Part shown: positions 23,949 to 32,448 of the stretch, piece after piece | How positions within the stretch are numbered: position 1 is the stretch's first letter | Layout: each line of letters begins with the position of its first letter | NCBI GenBank assembly: GCA_013288545.1 | Contig: JABDBR010000007.1 | Coordinates: 1-52,294, forward strand | DNA: 52,294 nt | Reading direction: 5' to 3' | Origin: Nitrososphaerota archaeon | Lineage (GTDB): Archaea; Thermoproteota; Nitrososphaeria; Nitrososphaerales; Nitrosopumilaceae | Notes under the pieces: generated by a model | Databases searched by the model: none | The model's input: the letters and a program-made list of their open reading frames with translations, nothing else | Told to the model about the DNA's origin: nothing | Made by a program: the position numbers and the translations under genes

Positions 23949-24104
23949 ATGCATGAAATAATAGAACAATATTTTGTCATATCCAGAATAAAAAAATCAA
24001 CTCATGTCTTTGCTGCATGGGCGCACTTGCCACACAGCAAAGAACTTGAGCAGGATGAAGTCGAAACGATGCTGTACATATCATACAATCATGTTACAAA
24101 ATAA
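23949..24104 (+). CDS. Small hypothetical protein (51 aa)
   Basis: An intact frame with ATG start and TAA stop, 12 bases after the CopC-CopD fusion gene. It is soluble and His/charged-rich (HVFAAWAHLPHSKELEQDEV). A TTG at 23943 is in frame. It may be read from the fusion gene message. No family recognised. Confidence 0.4.
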   Translation: MHEIIEQYFVISRIKKSTHVFAAWAHLPHSKELEQDEVETMLYISYNHVTK

Positions 24105-24217
24105 GCAAAGTGGTACATTCCCCGAATATACCATTCACTGTCATACAATATGAAAAACAAATCTTGTTCGAGAGTTGTACCAGTTCGTTTAAATTTAATT
24201 TTGGACCATCATATCCC

Positions 24218-24610
24218 ATGTCAAAGTATGACAGCATCATAGAAAACAGGTCTAATTTGCTGACTTTGATCATGTTTACAGTCATAGGAGTCCTGGCAAT
24301 ACCAGTAATTTTGCCCCATATCTTTCACAAGTTCCAGATCTTTCACATACTGATCCATCTCAGCGGAATTAGCCTGGCAGTTTTCTTGAGCATAATATCA
24401 GCAATTGCATACGCAAGGGTCAGAACCAAGAGATTGTTTTTCACAATGCTTGCATTTTCGCTCTTTGTCATAGCTGAAGCACTATCTCTCGTAGATGCAA
24501 CATGGCAGTACACATATTATTTAGGACCATTCCCAGCAGAAGAGATTGCACATTTCTTTGAATTGTCAACACTTGGAATGTTCGCACTTAGCGTATTTAG
24601 GAAAGATTGA
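24218..24610 (+). CDS. Four-helix membrane protein paired with an HTH regulator
   Basis: About 130 residues from ATG 24218; the upstream open frame from 24110 is not needed. Four membrane helices are visible (around LLTLIMFTVIGVLAIPVI, IHLSGISLAVFLSIISAIAY, RLFFTMLAFSLFVIAEALSL, and a terminal FELSTLGMFALSVF). TTTAAATTTAA at 24188-24198 is 26 bases from the ATG, supporting a leaderless start. The stop is 2 bases before the ATG of the next gene, a HTH regulator, suggesting a membrane-sensor/regulator pair. Confidence 0.75.
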   Translation: MSKYDSIIENRSNLLTLIMFTVIGVLAIPVILPHIFHKFQIFHILIHLSGISLAVFLSIISAIAYARVRTKRLFFTMLAFSLFVIAEALSLVDATWQYTYYLGPFPAEEIAHFFELSTLGMFALSVFRKD

Positions 24611-24612
24611 CC

Positions 24613-25110
24613 ATGGATAGAATTACAGAAATTATCAGCATCATTGAAAAAAATCCAGGAATAAAGTTCAGGGAAATAATGAGGGAGACCGGGCTAAAAA
24701 ATGGAGTCCTGAGCTATCACACAAAAAAGCTAGAGGAAATCGGAAGTGTAAAGATAGATAGAAAATCAGGAGAGACTAGATTCTATCCACTTTTTGTCAC
24801 TGAAGAAGAATCAATATTGATAACAAGTCTTAGACGAGATACACAAAGATACATTCTATTATCACTACTAGAAGGTAAACCACTTGCATTCAATGAAATA
24901 GTTAAAAAAGTAAAAAAAGCACCTTCTACGGTCTCTACTTTTCTTGCAAATCTTGTAGAAAATGAAATAGTGGAAATAAAAATAATTGAACTAAAGAAAG
25001 TCTATTTTTTGAAAAATGTAGACATGGTTCGTGAGATTATTGAAAAATACAATCCAGTACTACTTGAAAGAACAGCATACAATTTTGCAGACACATTCTC
25101 AAGCCTATAA
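24613..25110 (+). CDS. Tandem winged-helix transcriptional regulator
   Basis: 165 residues from ATG 24613 (a TTG at 24607 is the alternative). It contains two winged-helix domains. Residues ~1-65 have NPGIKFREIMRETGLKNGVL and SYHTKKLEEIGSVKIDRKSG. Residues ~75-140 have SLLEGKPLAFNEIVKKVKKA then PSTVSTFLANLVENEIVEIK. This resembles archaeal ArsR/HTH-20-type tandem regulators that sit next to small membrane proteins. Target genes unknown; the membrane protein directly upstream is the obvious partner. Confidence 0.85.
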   Translation: MDRITEIISIIEKNPGIKFREIMRETGLKNGVLSYHTKKLEEIGSVKIDRKSGETRFYPLFVTEEESILITSLRRDTQRYILLSLLEGKPLAFNEIVKKVKKAPSTVSTFLANLVENEIVEIKIIELKKVYFLKNVDMVREIIEKYNPVLLERTAYNFADTFSSL

Positions 25111-25178
25111 CAATAATCACACTGACCTCTCAGACTGGTGTTGTTACATACAGAAAATTGCATCTGCATGAATGCGAT

Positions 25179-25192
25179 CAGGTGAAAACCTG
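25179..25192. other. GAAA-tetraloop hairpin, copy 1
   Basis: CAGGT-GAAA-ACCTG forms a 5-bp stem closed by a GNRA tetraloop, 41 bases before the TTG start of the next gene. The identical 14-base core occurs again at 49874-49887. Confidence 0.4.
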
Positions 25193-25232
25193 CCTACTAT
25201 TTATTTAGAGTTACAAGACAAGACCATATGAA

Positions 25233-26603
25233 TTGAAAAGGATTACAATTTTACTTATACTCTCATGCATGATATTTCCAAGTTTTATTTTCTTGTCAGC
25301 ATATGGAGATGGTCTTGCAAGCGAGATACTTCCGCCGGAAGTAATTGGAAACAAGAACGTTACACTGTCAATCAATTCCTCCCCGTTTTTGATTGACAAC
25401 ACACATGTTGGTACTCAAATAAACTTCATTTTACAAGATGCATCTAACCAAGAACCATTCCAAGATGTAACACTTGCTGTCTCTGCTTTCAAAAATGACC
25501 AAGCACTATTCGGTCATGTATTCATGAGTGATAGTGGCAATTTCTTGTTTGACGTGGCACCAGACAATTCTTCAAGCAAGATTGCAATTAACGAAGAGGG
25601 TGGACCATTCGCAGGTCTCTTGGGTCATGGCGGAAGTTACCAGATAAAGGGGCCAGTCTTTGCATCAGGTGGACTGTACAAGTTCAAGATAGAAGTTCTC
25701 ACAGTTGGCTCTTATGATAACCAAGTCAGTAAATCATACAATGCTGCAATATCAATTCCTGAGACCAATAATTATACCATAAATGACAAAGAAGACGGAA
25801 AGCAGACAGTGACAGTCATTGCATATTATGACCAAATCAAAAATTTCCAGTACAATTCAGACAACAAGACAATGACTTTTTCAATGCCGTTTAACTGGAG
25901 TCCGGATAACCTAAAACAAGTATCAGTCGTACACCAGGAACTCAAGATACCAAGACCATTTACAAACTTCATAGTTACAAAATATGATGCATTTGTGAAC
26001 GGAGTAAAATTAGAAGACAGATCTGTAAGCATAGATGATTATTCTTCAGACGAATACAGGATTGTACATTTGATATTATACAAGCAGGAGGCAAACACCA
26101 TAGCAGCTCAACAACACAATGCCAAATCCGAGATGGATTTTGCATTATCACCAAGTAATGAGACAGCATTTCCAATAACACAGTATACAAGAAATGCCCA
26201 GTACAAGGTCAGCCTCAGTTGGGATCCGCCAAAAATTCTCGCAGGCCAGACAACAAGATTTAGTTTCCAAATTCTTGATCCATATCTAGTAAACAAGACA
26301 GTGGACTCGATAGACTATGATTTTTCCATAATCGCTGGAAAAAATGGCCTGATGTTCCACAAGAGTGGTACAACCAGTAACAATGGCGATCCAAATACAA
26401 TCGATGTCAAGTTCCCAGACAACTATACTGGGCCCATCACAATTGGGTTTGAGAACCTAAATGGAAACAGTTTTTCAGACTCTGAAATTTCAGGTGTTGT
26501 CTCAAAGCCCCACATAGTGCCAGAGTTTCCCGCAGGACCACTGGTTGTAATTGCAGCCATGTTTTCTGTCATAATCATATTTCCAAGATTTTCAAGAACA
26601 TGA
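25233..26603 (+). CDS. Secreted PEF-CTERM surface protein
   Basis: 456 residues from a TTG start. Signal peptide (about 1-24). A large beta-rich extracellular region has several Ig-like units (QINFILQDASNQEPFQDVTL, GGPFAGLLGHGGSYQIKG, SLSWDPPKILAGQTTRFSFQ). The C-terminal sorting signal is HIVPEFPAGPLVVIAAMFSV with a basic end (FPRFSRT). It probably decorates the cell surface after archaeosortase processing. TATTTATTTA lies about 30 bases upstream of the start. The small membrane gene at 26600 overlaps its end by 4 bases. Confidence 0.78.
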   Translation: MKRITILLILSCMIFPSFIFLSAYGDGLASEILPPEVIGNKNVTLSINSSPFLIDNTHVGTQINFILQDASNQEPFQDVTLAVSAFKNDQALFGHVFMSDSGNFLFDVAPDNSSSKIAINEEGGPFAGLLGHGGSYQIKGPVFASGGLYKFKIEVLTVGSYDNQVSKSYNAAISIPETNNYTINDKEDGKQTVTVIAYYDQIKNFQYNSDNKTMTFSMPFNWSPDNLKQVSVVHQELKIPRPFTNFIVTKYDAFVNGVKLEDRSVSIDDYSSDEYRIVHLILYKQEANTIAAQQHNAKSEMDFALSPSNETAFPITQYTRNAQYKVSLSWDPPKILAGQTTRFSFQILDPYLVNKTVDSIDYDFSIIAGKNGLMFHKSGTTSNNGDPNTIDVKFPDNYTGPITIGFENLNGNSFSDSEISGVVSKPHIVPEFPAGPLVVIAAMFSVIIIFPRFSRT

Positions 26604-26857
26604 AGATAAAACGTGGCATAGGAATTTTGTTAGCAGGTGTAGTCATGTTCCTAGCAGGACATTTTCTGGCACAACTTGTCTTAGACTTGATTCCAACAAT
26701 CAATCCCGCCAATTCAAGTGCTATTGCAGATGCAAATTATCACATGCTATCAATTAGCAACCAGTTGTCAATTATTAGCCAATTTGGGATTATAGTAATG
26801 GTGATTGGTGGAATTATTTTCTTTGTAGACAAGAGAAAGCCAAGAATTCAGGATTAA
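26600..26857 (+). CDS. Small two-helix membrane protein
   Basis: 85 residues with two membrane helices (about 6-28 and 58-76), an external loop of ~30 residues (LIPTINPANSSAIADANYHM) and a basic end (DKRKPRIQD). It overlaps the preceding surface-protein gene by ATGA, so the two are co-translated and may work together. No family recognised. Confidence 0.75.
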   Translation: MKIKRGIGILLAGVVMFLAGHFLAQLVLDLIPTINPANSSAIADANYHMLSISNQLSIISQFGIIVMVIGGIIFFVDKRKPRIQD

Positions 26858-26859
26858 GA

Positions 26860-27813
26860 TTAGCTGCCCTTTATTCCATGTCCTACAAGTACGGAATAGC
26901 ATCCAAGGCCACATTCTTCACATAATGGTTTCATAGATGAGTTCTCCGCACTTCCAATACAGCATGGTTTTTTTTCTCTGCCCATATGGTCAACTGACAT
27001 AATTGCCCAAGTAGGACAGTCCACCGGCGTAGTACCTTTTCCTCCCCAGTTTTTCTTCATCAGTTCAAGCTGGCTGTCAGGGTTTATGATGTAATCATCG
27101 TCAAACTTTTCTTTCATTGCAATGATATCATCAACTACTTGGGTCCTCTCAGGACCAAATGGCAAAAAGAGCGGATCATTTTTCATAAACGGAGTGTGAA
27201 ATTGAAATCCAATTTTATTTGTATAGTCATGCCATTCTTCTGCCACACTTTGTACGGTCTTGTAGTTTTGTGAGTTTATCGTCATTGTAATCCACATGTC
27301 TTTCCAGGCTTGTTCTCCATTATTATTTACATAATCAAGCACATTCTTTCTAGTCTTGTCATAAGATCCTGGACCGCGGATTTTATCATGAACCTCTTTT
27401 GTGCCATCTATTGAAATCCAGTAAAAGTAAAGATTTTTTATTTTTTTCAGTGGAAAAGTTCCATTTGATACGATACAGATTCTTTTTGGAAACTGTTTTA
27501 CAAACAGATCAATGACATCAGGTCTTAGAGTCGGCTCACCCCCAACAAGGGTAATGATGAACACGTGTTTTTTCTTGAATTTTTCATCAATTACTTTTTG
27601 CCATTGCTCAACTGAGAGTTCCTCGTTTTCTTTTCTGTTTAGCCACCAGTAGCAGTGAGTGCAATGCAGATTACAGACGTTAATTATATCAGCAGAGCCA
27701 TACAATGGGCTCTTGCGGTGTAGCAGCTTATAGCCTGCATACTTGCCAAATAAATGAAAATAGCAAGGCATCTCTTGGATTAGTTGTACAGCTCCCCTGC
27801 CCATTACTTCCAT
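26860..27813 (-). CDS. Radical SAM protein with C-terminal cysteine cluster
   Basis: 317 residues. CNLHCTHC gives the C47-x3-C51-x2-C54 motif that binds the SAM-cleaving [4Fe-4S] cluster, followed by the GGEPTLR motif (about 92-98) and the SNGTF and SIDGT strands. The C-terminus carries additional cysteines (DCPTWAIMSVDHMGREKKPC, CEECGLGC), reminiscent of SPASM/twitch domains that hold auxiliary clusters. Reaction unknown; relatives include HpnH-like and peptide-modifying enzymes. It converges on the membrane gene at 26857. Confidence 0.88.
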   Translation of the reverse strand: MEVMGRGAVQLIQEMPCYFHLFGKYAGYKLLHRKSPLYGSADIINVCNLHCTHCYWWLNRKENEELSVEQWQKVIDEKFKKKHVFIITLVGGEPTLRPDVIDLFVKQFPKRICIVSNGTFPLKKIKNLYFYWISIDGTKEVHDKIRGPGSYDKTRKNVLDYVNNNGEQAWKDMWITMTINSQNYKTVQSVAEEWHDYTNKIGFQFHTPFMKNDPLFLPFGPERTQVVDDIIAMKEKFDDDYIINPDSQLELMKKNWGGKGTTPVDCPTWAIMSVDHMGREKKPCCIGSAENSSMKPLCEECGLGCYSVLVGHGIKGS

Positions 27814-27907
27814 GATACAATAATAACGCGTTACAGGTTAAAAGACGTTTTTTAGTAATTTTACAATAGCAGCGGCTGATATCTGAACCATTTTGTATCT
27901 AGTGACT

Positions 27908-28147
27908 TTAATTAGCACACATTAGCGTTGTAGTGCATCGCACCTTTGACATCAGGCGTATCCTTTTTGATATAGTTTCACGTATCTCCTCTACGTCAAG
28001 GCACTCTAATTTTACTATGACATCATAGTTGCCAAATACACCTGACACTTCCTTTACAGAGTCTATTGATTTCACACCTTCTACAATTGTCCCCTCCGCA
28101 CCCATTTCACAGTTTATCATGACATATGCGGTCTCCAATGGTAACAT
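27908..28147 (-). CDS. Stand-alone Lrp/AsnC ligand-binding (RAM) domain protein
   Basis: 79 residues equal to one RAM domain: TAYVMINCEMGAEGTIVEGV, then VKEVSGVFGNYDVIVKLEC (the GxYD motif), a helix and a final strand (KVRCTTTLMC). No DNA-binding domain is present. Such proteins bind amino acids or similar ligands and often associate with full-length Lrp regulators. A TATA-like CATATATTATG lies about 25 bases upstream. Confidence 0.9.
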   Translation of the reverse strand: MLPLETAYVMINCEMGAEGTIVEGVKSIDSVKEVSGVFGNYDVIVKLECLDVEEIRETISKRIRLMSKVRCTTTLMCAN

Positions 28148-28322
28148 TTCGCGTTCATAATATATGAAATTTTTGGATACATCAATTCATTATATCATTC
28201 ATCCAGTACAATCGATCACAAAATACGGTACAGGTGTTACAAAAATTGCATACCCAGTACAAACAACAGTTTTACTGTTCCAGTATCAGCGGATTTTAAA
28301 AAAATGAAAAAGAAATGTAAAA

Positions 28323-29111
28323 CTACTTGTCCCCAATTAGGAAGATTACACTTACAGTAGTTGTTACATCTTGGTTTGACGTAAAGACAGGTGTAGATTT
28401 GTCAGCCATTCCCATTGTTGCTCCATAGTACATTGGAACAGGTTGTGGCATGTTAAACTCTGACAAGCTTACCATTTTTACGCCGATTATCTTCTGGCCC
28501 AGTGGATCAATTCCTTTTTCTGCCCTTGATTGTGCGTTCAAGACTGCTTTGCTCAACAGATCATCTTGCATGCTTTGCTGTTTGTCAGGAGAGAGTGAGA
28601 ACGAGATGTTATCCACCCTATTTGCTCCCGCACCAACTGCAGAGTCGATAATATTTCCTGCAAGCGATAGTTGGGTTGTCTTGACATACAAGGTGTTTGA
28701 AGCCCTATAGCCTGCTAGAACCGACTTGTGTATCCCACTAGTTGGATCAGGCATAGAGTCATTGTATATAGGATAAATCGAGAATCCGGCGGTGCTTATC
28801 TCGTCTTTTGTTATCCCAATGTTTTGAACAGCAGTTACCACATCATTCATCATTTGAGAGTTTGAGCTGATTGCATCTTTGGCAGTCTTTGCTTCAGTGT
28901 CAACTCCAAACTGGACAGTAACCAAGTCTGGTGCTACAGATGAGGATGCCGAACCCGTAACTGATACGGTTCTCTCTCGTGATGCAGGTATGACAGGCGC
29001 TTGTTGTCCATAGGCCCCTTGTTGAGAAATCTCCAGGCTTGCAAACACTGCAGTTGAAACAATCAATATTGCAGCAATTGTTGCCAGCACTGTTTTTTTC
29101 TGGGTTGTCAT
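28323..29111 (-). CDS. Secreted SIMPL-domain (DUF541) protein
   Basis: 262 residues: a signal peptide (about 1-36, ending GAYGQQ) and a single SIMPL domain with TVSVTGSASSSVAPDLVTVQ, GITKDEISTAGFSIYPIY, YRASNTLYVKTTQL and GANRVDNISFSLS. SIMPL proteins form extracytoplasmic oligomers; a stress-related role is reported in bacteria (BP26/YggE). It faces the membrane-tethered HTH gene on the same strand, 135 bases downstream. Confidence 0.92.
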   Translation of the reverse strand: MTTQKKTVLATIAAILIVSTAVFASLEISQQGAYGQQAPVIPASRERTVSVTGSASSSVAPDLVTVQFGVDTEAKTAKDAISSNSQMMNDVVTAVQNIGITKDEISTAGFSIYPIYNDSMPDPTSGIHKSVLAGYRASNTLYVKTTQLSLAGNIIDSAVGAGANRVDNISFSLSPDKQQSMQDDLLSKAVLNAQSRAEKGIDPLGQKIIGVKMVSLSEFNMPQPVPMYYGATMGMADKSTPVFTSNQDVTTTVSVIFLIGDK

Positions 29112-29246
29112 GAAATATTATAACACGAATATAGTTAATAGGCTTTGATTAAATTTCATTTTAACTTAATTTTTTTTAAAAATTTGGATTATAATACGAA
29201 ATATCATGTATTTTTTATCAAAATTCCGCCAGAGTATAATTTTACA

Positions 29247-29966
29247 TTATTTTTTTATTTTTCGAAATTTTGCAAATACACGAATTCCAAAAAACACTGT
29301 AAAAAATGCAGCAGCTGCACCAGCTAGTGCAATTGCAATAATCATTGGATCTGAAGATACCACAGATGGTTCAGGAGCTATTGGCGCATGCATTGTTGCA
29401 GCAAATGGAGTAATGGAGCCATTACTTCTCAAAGACTCGGATGCATGCGGCATACTCTTGAGTGCCACATCTTGAGCAGGTGTTACCTGGTTTGCAATCT
29501 GGTTTTGTTCCATCAGGTAAATCACAGGGCCCACTATAACAAATGCCGCAACACTTGCAAGGTAATGACGCAATTGAAGAAAGATCGCTTCTTTTTTTGA
29601 TTTTGAAACATTGTTTTCAGTAGGATGTCCAGGAGGCACTATAACAAATGCAGTTTTTACAGGACCATAATACTTCATCTGTTTATTTTTGGAGCTTAGT
29701 TCAATTTTTTCTACTTTTATCAACCCCACACCAAGTAAGCGGTTGATGTGCCAGTTGACAAGAGGCAATGAAATGTTTAGCGATTTCGCAAGCTCGTTTG
29801 TGCTTGACACTCCTTGTGATATTTTGCCAAATATTGCCCTACCAGTGTCATTTGCCAATTCTTCTCCAATGATCTTTATCCGTTCATCTTCTGTGCTTAT
29901 TACTTCAATGTGCTCTTGAGCCTTGACAAAAAAATCAGAGTTATCGGCGTCATCTGACATGTACAA
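29247..29966 (-). CDS. Membrane-tethered HTH regulator
   Basis: 239 residues. Residues ~25-105 form an ArsR-like winged helix (VSSTNELAKSLNISLPLVNW, HINRLLGVGLIKVEKIELSS). Two membrane helices follow (about 135-151 and 205-227), separated by an ~50-residue external loop rich in Pro and Ser. The layout is DNA-binding domain inside and sensor loop outside, a one-component membrane-bound regulator. ATG 29960 (MSDDADN) is an alternative start. The SIMPL-domain gene downstream is a possible target. Confidence 0.82.
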   Translation of the reverse strand: MYMSDDADNSDFFVKAQEHIEVISTEDERIKIIGEELANDTGRAIFGKISQGVSSTNELAKSLNISLPLVNWHINRLLGVGLIKVEKIELSSKNKQMKYYGPVKTAFVIVPPGHPTENNVSKSKKEAIFLQLRHYLASVAAFVIVGPVIYLMEQNQIANQVTPAQDVALKSMPHASESLRSNGSITPFAATMHAPIAPEPSVVSSDPMIIAIALAGAAAAFFTVFFGIRVFAKFRKIKK

Positions 29967-30152
29967 TAAATCAGGGTTAGAACATATAATTGAACAGCAT
30001 TTCTACAATCATGCGCAAGTCTTATTTTCTTGCCAGGTAGTTTTCTTCATAATTTTAGGTATGTAAGATTGTTCTATAATGCCAAAGTGGAATCAACTAC
30101 CCTGCGATTGTTCCGGCCTCTTTTCATATTACATCCACAAAGTAATGACAAC

Positions 30153-30425
30153 TTGAGTGAAATAGATAACAGATTGGAAAAAGTAGTTACCCTTGCCATA
30201 GTGAGCACACTAATGAAGGTAAACAAGAATACGCTAGAAGATGTCCAGTCAAAGTTGCACCAAGAGTATAGGTGTGGCATACAAGACTGTGTGGCACACC
30301 CAGAATACCTAGACAAGGTCCTCAAAGACCAATTTGGCACTGCATACCATGAGATCGTGCTAGACGTAAACATGTACTTGATAGATTTGCTTGAAGCCAA
30401 TAACAGAAGTTTTAACCTAAATTAA
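30153..30425 (+). CDS. Small helical protein, paralog of the 16794 gene product
   Basis: 90 residues from a TTG start at 30153. The frame is open upstream to 30030, but that part has no homology to the paralog. CGIQDCVAHPEYLDKVLKDQ matches the paralog core, and total length and spacing agree when both start at TTG. CATATTA at 30125-30131 is about 26 bases upstream of the TTG, the same leaderless arrangement as in the paralog. All-helical, function unknown. Confidence 0.68.
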   Translation: MSEIDNRLEKVVTLAIVSTLMKVNKNTLEDVQSKLHQEYRCGIQDCVAHPEYLDKVLKDQFGTAYHEIVLDVNMYLIDLLEANNRSFNLN

Positions 30426-30568
30426 GCAACCAGTGTTTTGTACACCCTTTGGAGTTTTCCGAATCACTCCATGATTGTTCCATGTGACTTACAATCATTT
30501 CACAACCTCGTTAATTGATGCTCATAGACAATGTAAAAATGCCTGTCATCGCATTTTGAGATATCAGC

Positions 30569-30901
30569 ATGATGCCTTTTTTCCTTGACATTTGGGGATG
30601 CATTCCGGAGATTTCCAAGAATTGCACAGACATGACCAATGCATCGTCTACATATCTTGGAGTCGTAATGGGTGTCATAATAGGAGGTGTAGTTAGCTGG
30701 TGGATCTACAACAGACAAAAACGCACATCAGAGCAGCAAGATAAGATTCTTGGCAGAATAGTAGATTTGGAAAAAAATCACAGCGATATTTTAAAGAAAC
30801 TTGCAGATTTTGACGACAAGCATGAATCATCATTTGATGCAATACAAGAACTTGACAGAAAGATAGACATTCTTCTAAAGAAAGATCAAGATTCCAAGTA
30901 A
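30569..30901 (+). CDS. Single-helix membrane protein with cytoplasmic coiled coil
   Basis: 110 residues. One membrane helix (TYLGVVMGVIIGGVVSWWIY, about 28-47) is followed by a basic stop-transfer segment (NRQKRTSEQQDK) and a long coiled coil to the end (DLEKNHSDILKKLADFDDKH, IQELDRKIDILLKKD). ATG 30632 (MTNASSTYLG) would remove a doubtful N-terminus. Likely a membrane anchor or scaffold. Confidence 0.65.
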   Translation: MMPFFLDIWGCIPEISKNCTDMTNASSTYLGVVMGVIIGGVVSWWIYNRQKRTSEQQDKILGRIVDLEKNHSDILKKLADFDDKHESSFDAIQELDRKIDILLKKDQDSK

Positions 30902-30909
30902 CGATACCA

Positions 30910-31065
30910 TCACTTGTTTGAAAATGTCCACTTGTCTTCCTTGTTCATCTTCAATATCTGCTCAGGCGGTATGTCTTTGTGGTCAATGCCAATGTGATTA
31001 GTATATTCTACAAGACTGGCAAATTTCTTGCCGCATACAGGACAATTTTTTTCAAATCCGCCCAT
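30910..31065 (-). CDS. 51-aa C2H2-type zinc-finger protein
   Basis: An intact small gene between the coiled-coil gene and amt. NCPVCGKKFASLVEYTNHIG places C8-x2-C11-x12-H24-x4-H29, a classical C2H2 zinc finger, and the tail is charged (QILKMNKEDKWTFSNK). Archaeal one-finger proteins of this size are known DNA- or protein-binding factors. It lies about 45 bases upstream of the 5' side of nothing else on this strand, and 53 bases downstream of the amt stop codon, so it could be read through from amt. Confidence 0.8.
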   Translation of the reverse strand: MGGFEKNCPVCGKKFASLVEYTNHIGIDHKDIPPEQILKMNKEDKWTFSNK

Positions 31066-31117
31066 GAAGTAGTAGATACAAATTTTATATTTTAAGATAT
31101 TCTAGGTTTTCATCTCA

Positions 31118-32374
31118 TCAAAGCTTGCCATATTCTTCTTCGTCAGAGTATGCCCTTTCTGCATGCTCTTCAATGTCAAGCCCTGCTTCTTCTACTTCAG
31201 GACTAACACGTATCGGAACCAAGGCCTTGATTATCTTGAGAATCAACCATGTTCCTCCAAATCCCATCAGTACTGCAATTCCCACACCTGTTGCCTGTGC
31301 CCCAAGTTGTCCGGGATTTCCATACAGCCATCCGTTGATTCCAAGGTGGTTTACTGCAGAGTTTGCAAATACACCTACAAGAAGCGAGCCAATGATTCCA
31401 GAAACTCCATGGACTGCGCCAATGTCAAGTGCATCATCTATCTTTAGTTTCTCTTTTAGTATTGGCACCATAAGTGATGATGCAAATCCTACAATGATTC
31501 CAATCACTACGGCAAATTCTACTGCAACATATCCTGAAGCTGCAGTGATACCTGCAAGACCTGCAACGGCTCCATTGATTGCAGCAATCACACTAGATTT
31601 CCTGGTGCGTATCCAAAATATTACAACCCAGATAAGACATGATACCGCAGACGCCATTTGCGTGTTGACAATTGTTAGGCCAGAAAGAGAACCTGCAGAA
31701 TATGCACTTCCAGCATTAAAGCCAAACCATCCAAGCCATAAAAGCGACGAGCCAAGAACAGCAAGCGGAATATTATGTGGAACCATTATTCCAGGACCAA
31801 ACCCAAGCCTTCTGCCAAGAACTAGAGCAGCTGCTATACCCCCAACACCCGTTGTTGCGTGGATAATCATTCCACCTGCAAAGTCAACGACTCCAAGCTT
31901 GTGCAGCCACCCATCGCCCCAAATCCAGTGCACCAAGGGATAATAGATCAATGCACTCCATGCCACGATAAACAACACATATGCGCTAAACTTCATCCTC
32001 TCTGCAACTGCGCCAGTAAGTATCAAAGGAGTAATTACTGCAAACATCATCTGGAACATTGCAAACGATACACCAGGTACTGTCGGGGCATAATGCAGTC
32101 CCTCATGTTGAGAGACACCCTTTAGGAATCTCCAATCCATGTTTCCAGTTATTCCCTCACCTGTGTCAGGACCAAAGGTAAGGCTAAATCCAAATGTAAA
32201 CCACATTACACTAAGCAATGCAAGACCAAAGAAGATCTGCATAAAGACAGAGACTGCATTTTTCTGTCTTAAAAGACCAGCCTCGAACATACCTAGTGCA
32301 GGTATCATGAGCAGCACCAAGCTAGATGCTATCATAAGCCAGGCAGTGTCGCCTGTATTTATCGGAACGGGCAA
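31118..32374 (-). CDS. amt: Ammonium transporter (Amt/MEP/Rh family)
   Basis: A 418-residue membrane protein with 11 predicted helices, N-terminus outside. Family landmarks: DTAWLMIASSLVLLMIPALG, FQMMFAVITPLILTGAVAER, VHWIWGDGWL, VDFAGGMIIHATTGVGG (first pore His), HNIPLAVLGSSLLWLGWFGF and IGAVHGVSGIIGSLLVGVF (second pore His). It supplies ammonium, the energy and nitrogen source of an ammonia oxidiser. The cytoplasmic tail is acidic (EEHAERAYSDEEEYGKL). The start codon is TTG, with ATTAATAC around 32402 as a correctly spaced TATA element. No GlnK gene is adjacent. Confidence 0.97.
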   Translation of the reverse strand: MPVPINTGDTAWLMIASSLVLLMIPALGMFEAGLLRQKNAVSVFMQIFFGLALLSVMWFTFGFSLTFGPDTGEGITGNMDWRFLKGVSQHEGLHYAPTVPGVSFAMFQMMFAVITPLILTGAVAERMKFSAYVLFIVAWSALIYYPLVHWIWGDGWLHKLGVVDFAGGMIIHATTGVGGIAAALVLGRRLGFGPGIMVPHNIPLAVLGSSLLWLGWFGFNAGSAYSAGSLSGLTIVNTQMASAVSCLIWVVIFWIRTRKSSVIAAINGAVAGLAGITAASGYVAVEFAVVIGIIVGFASSLMVPILKEKLKIDDALDIGAVHGVSGIIGSLLVGVFANSAVNHLGINGWLYGNPGQLGAQATGVGIAVLMGFGGTWLILKIIKALVPIRVSPEVEEAGLDIEEHAERAYSDEEEYGKL

Positions 32375-32448
32375 GATGAAATTAGGTCATAATATTGTAT
32401 TATTAATCATTTTCTCAAAAAGCCTAACAGAGGAATAGATCGGTTACA

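Noticed and set aside
24160-24180. GTTCGAG resembling a tRNA T-loop
   Set aside because: No acceptor stem, D-arm or anticodon arm around it. No tRNA was recognised anywhere in the window.
31125-31943. 272-codon plus-strand frame antisense to amt
   Set aside because: Pro/Thr/Ser-rich translation typical of the complement of a membrane-protein gene; amt is unmistakable.
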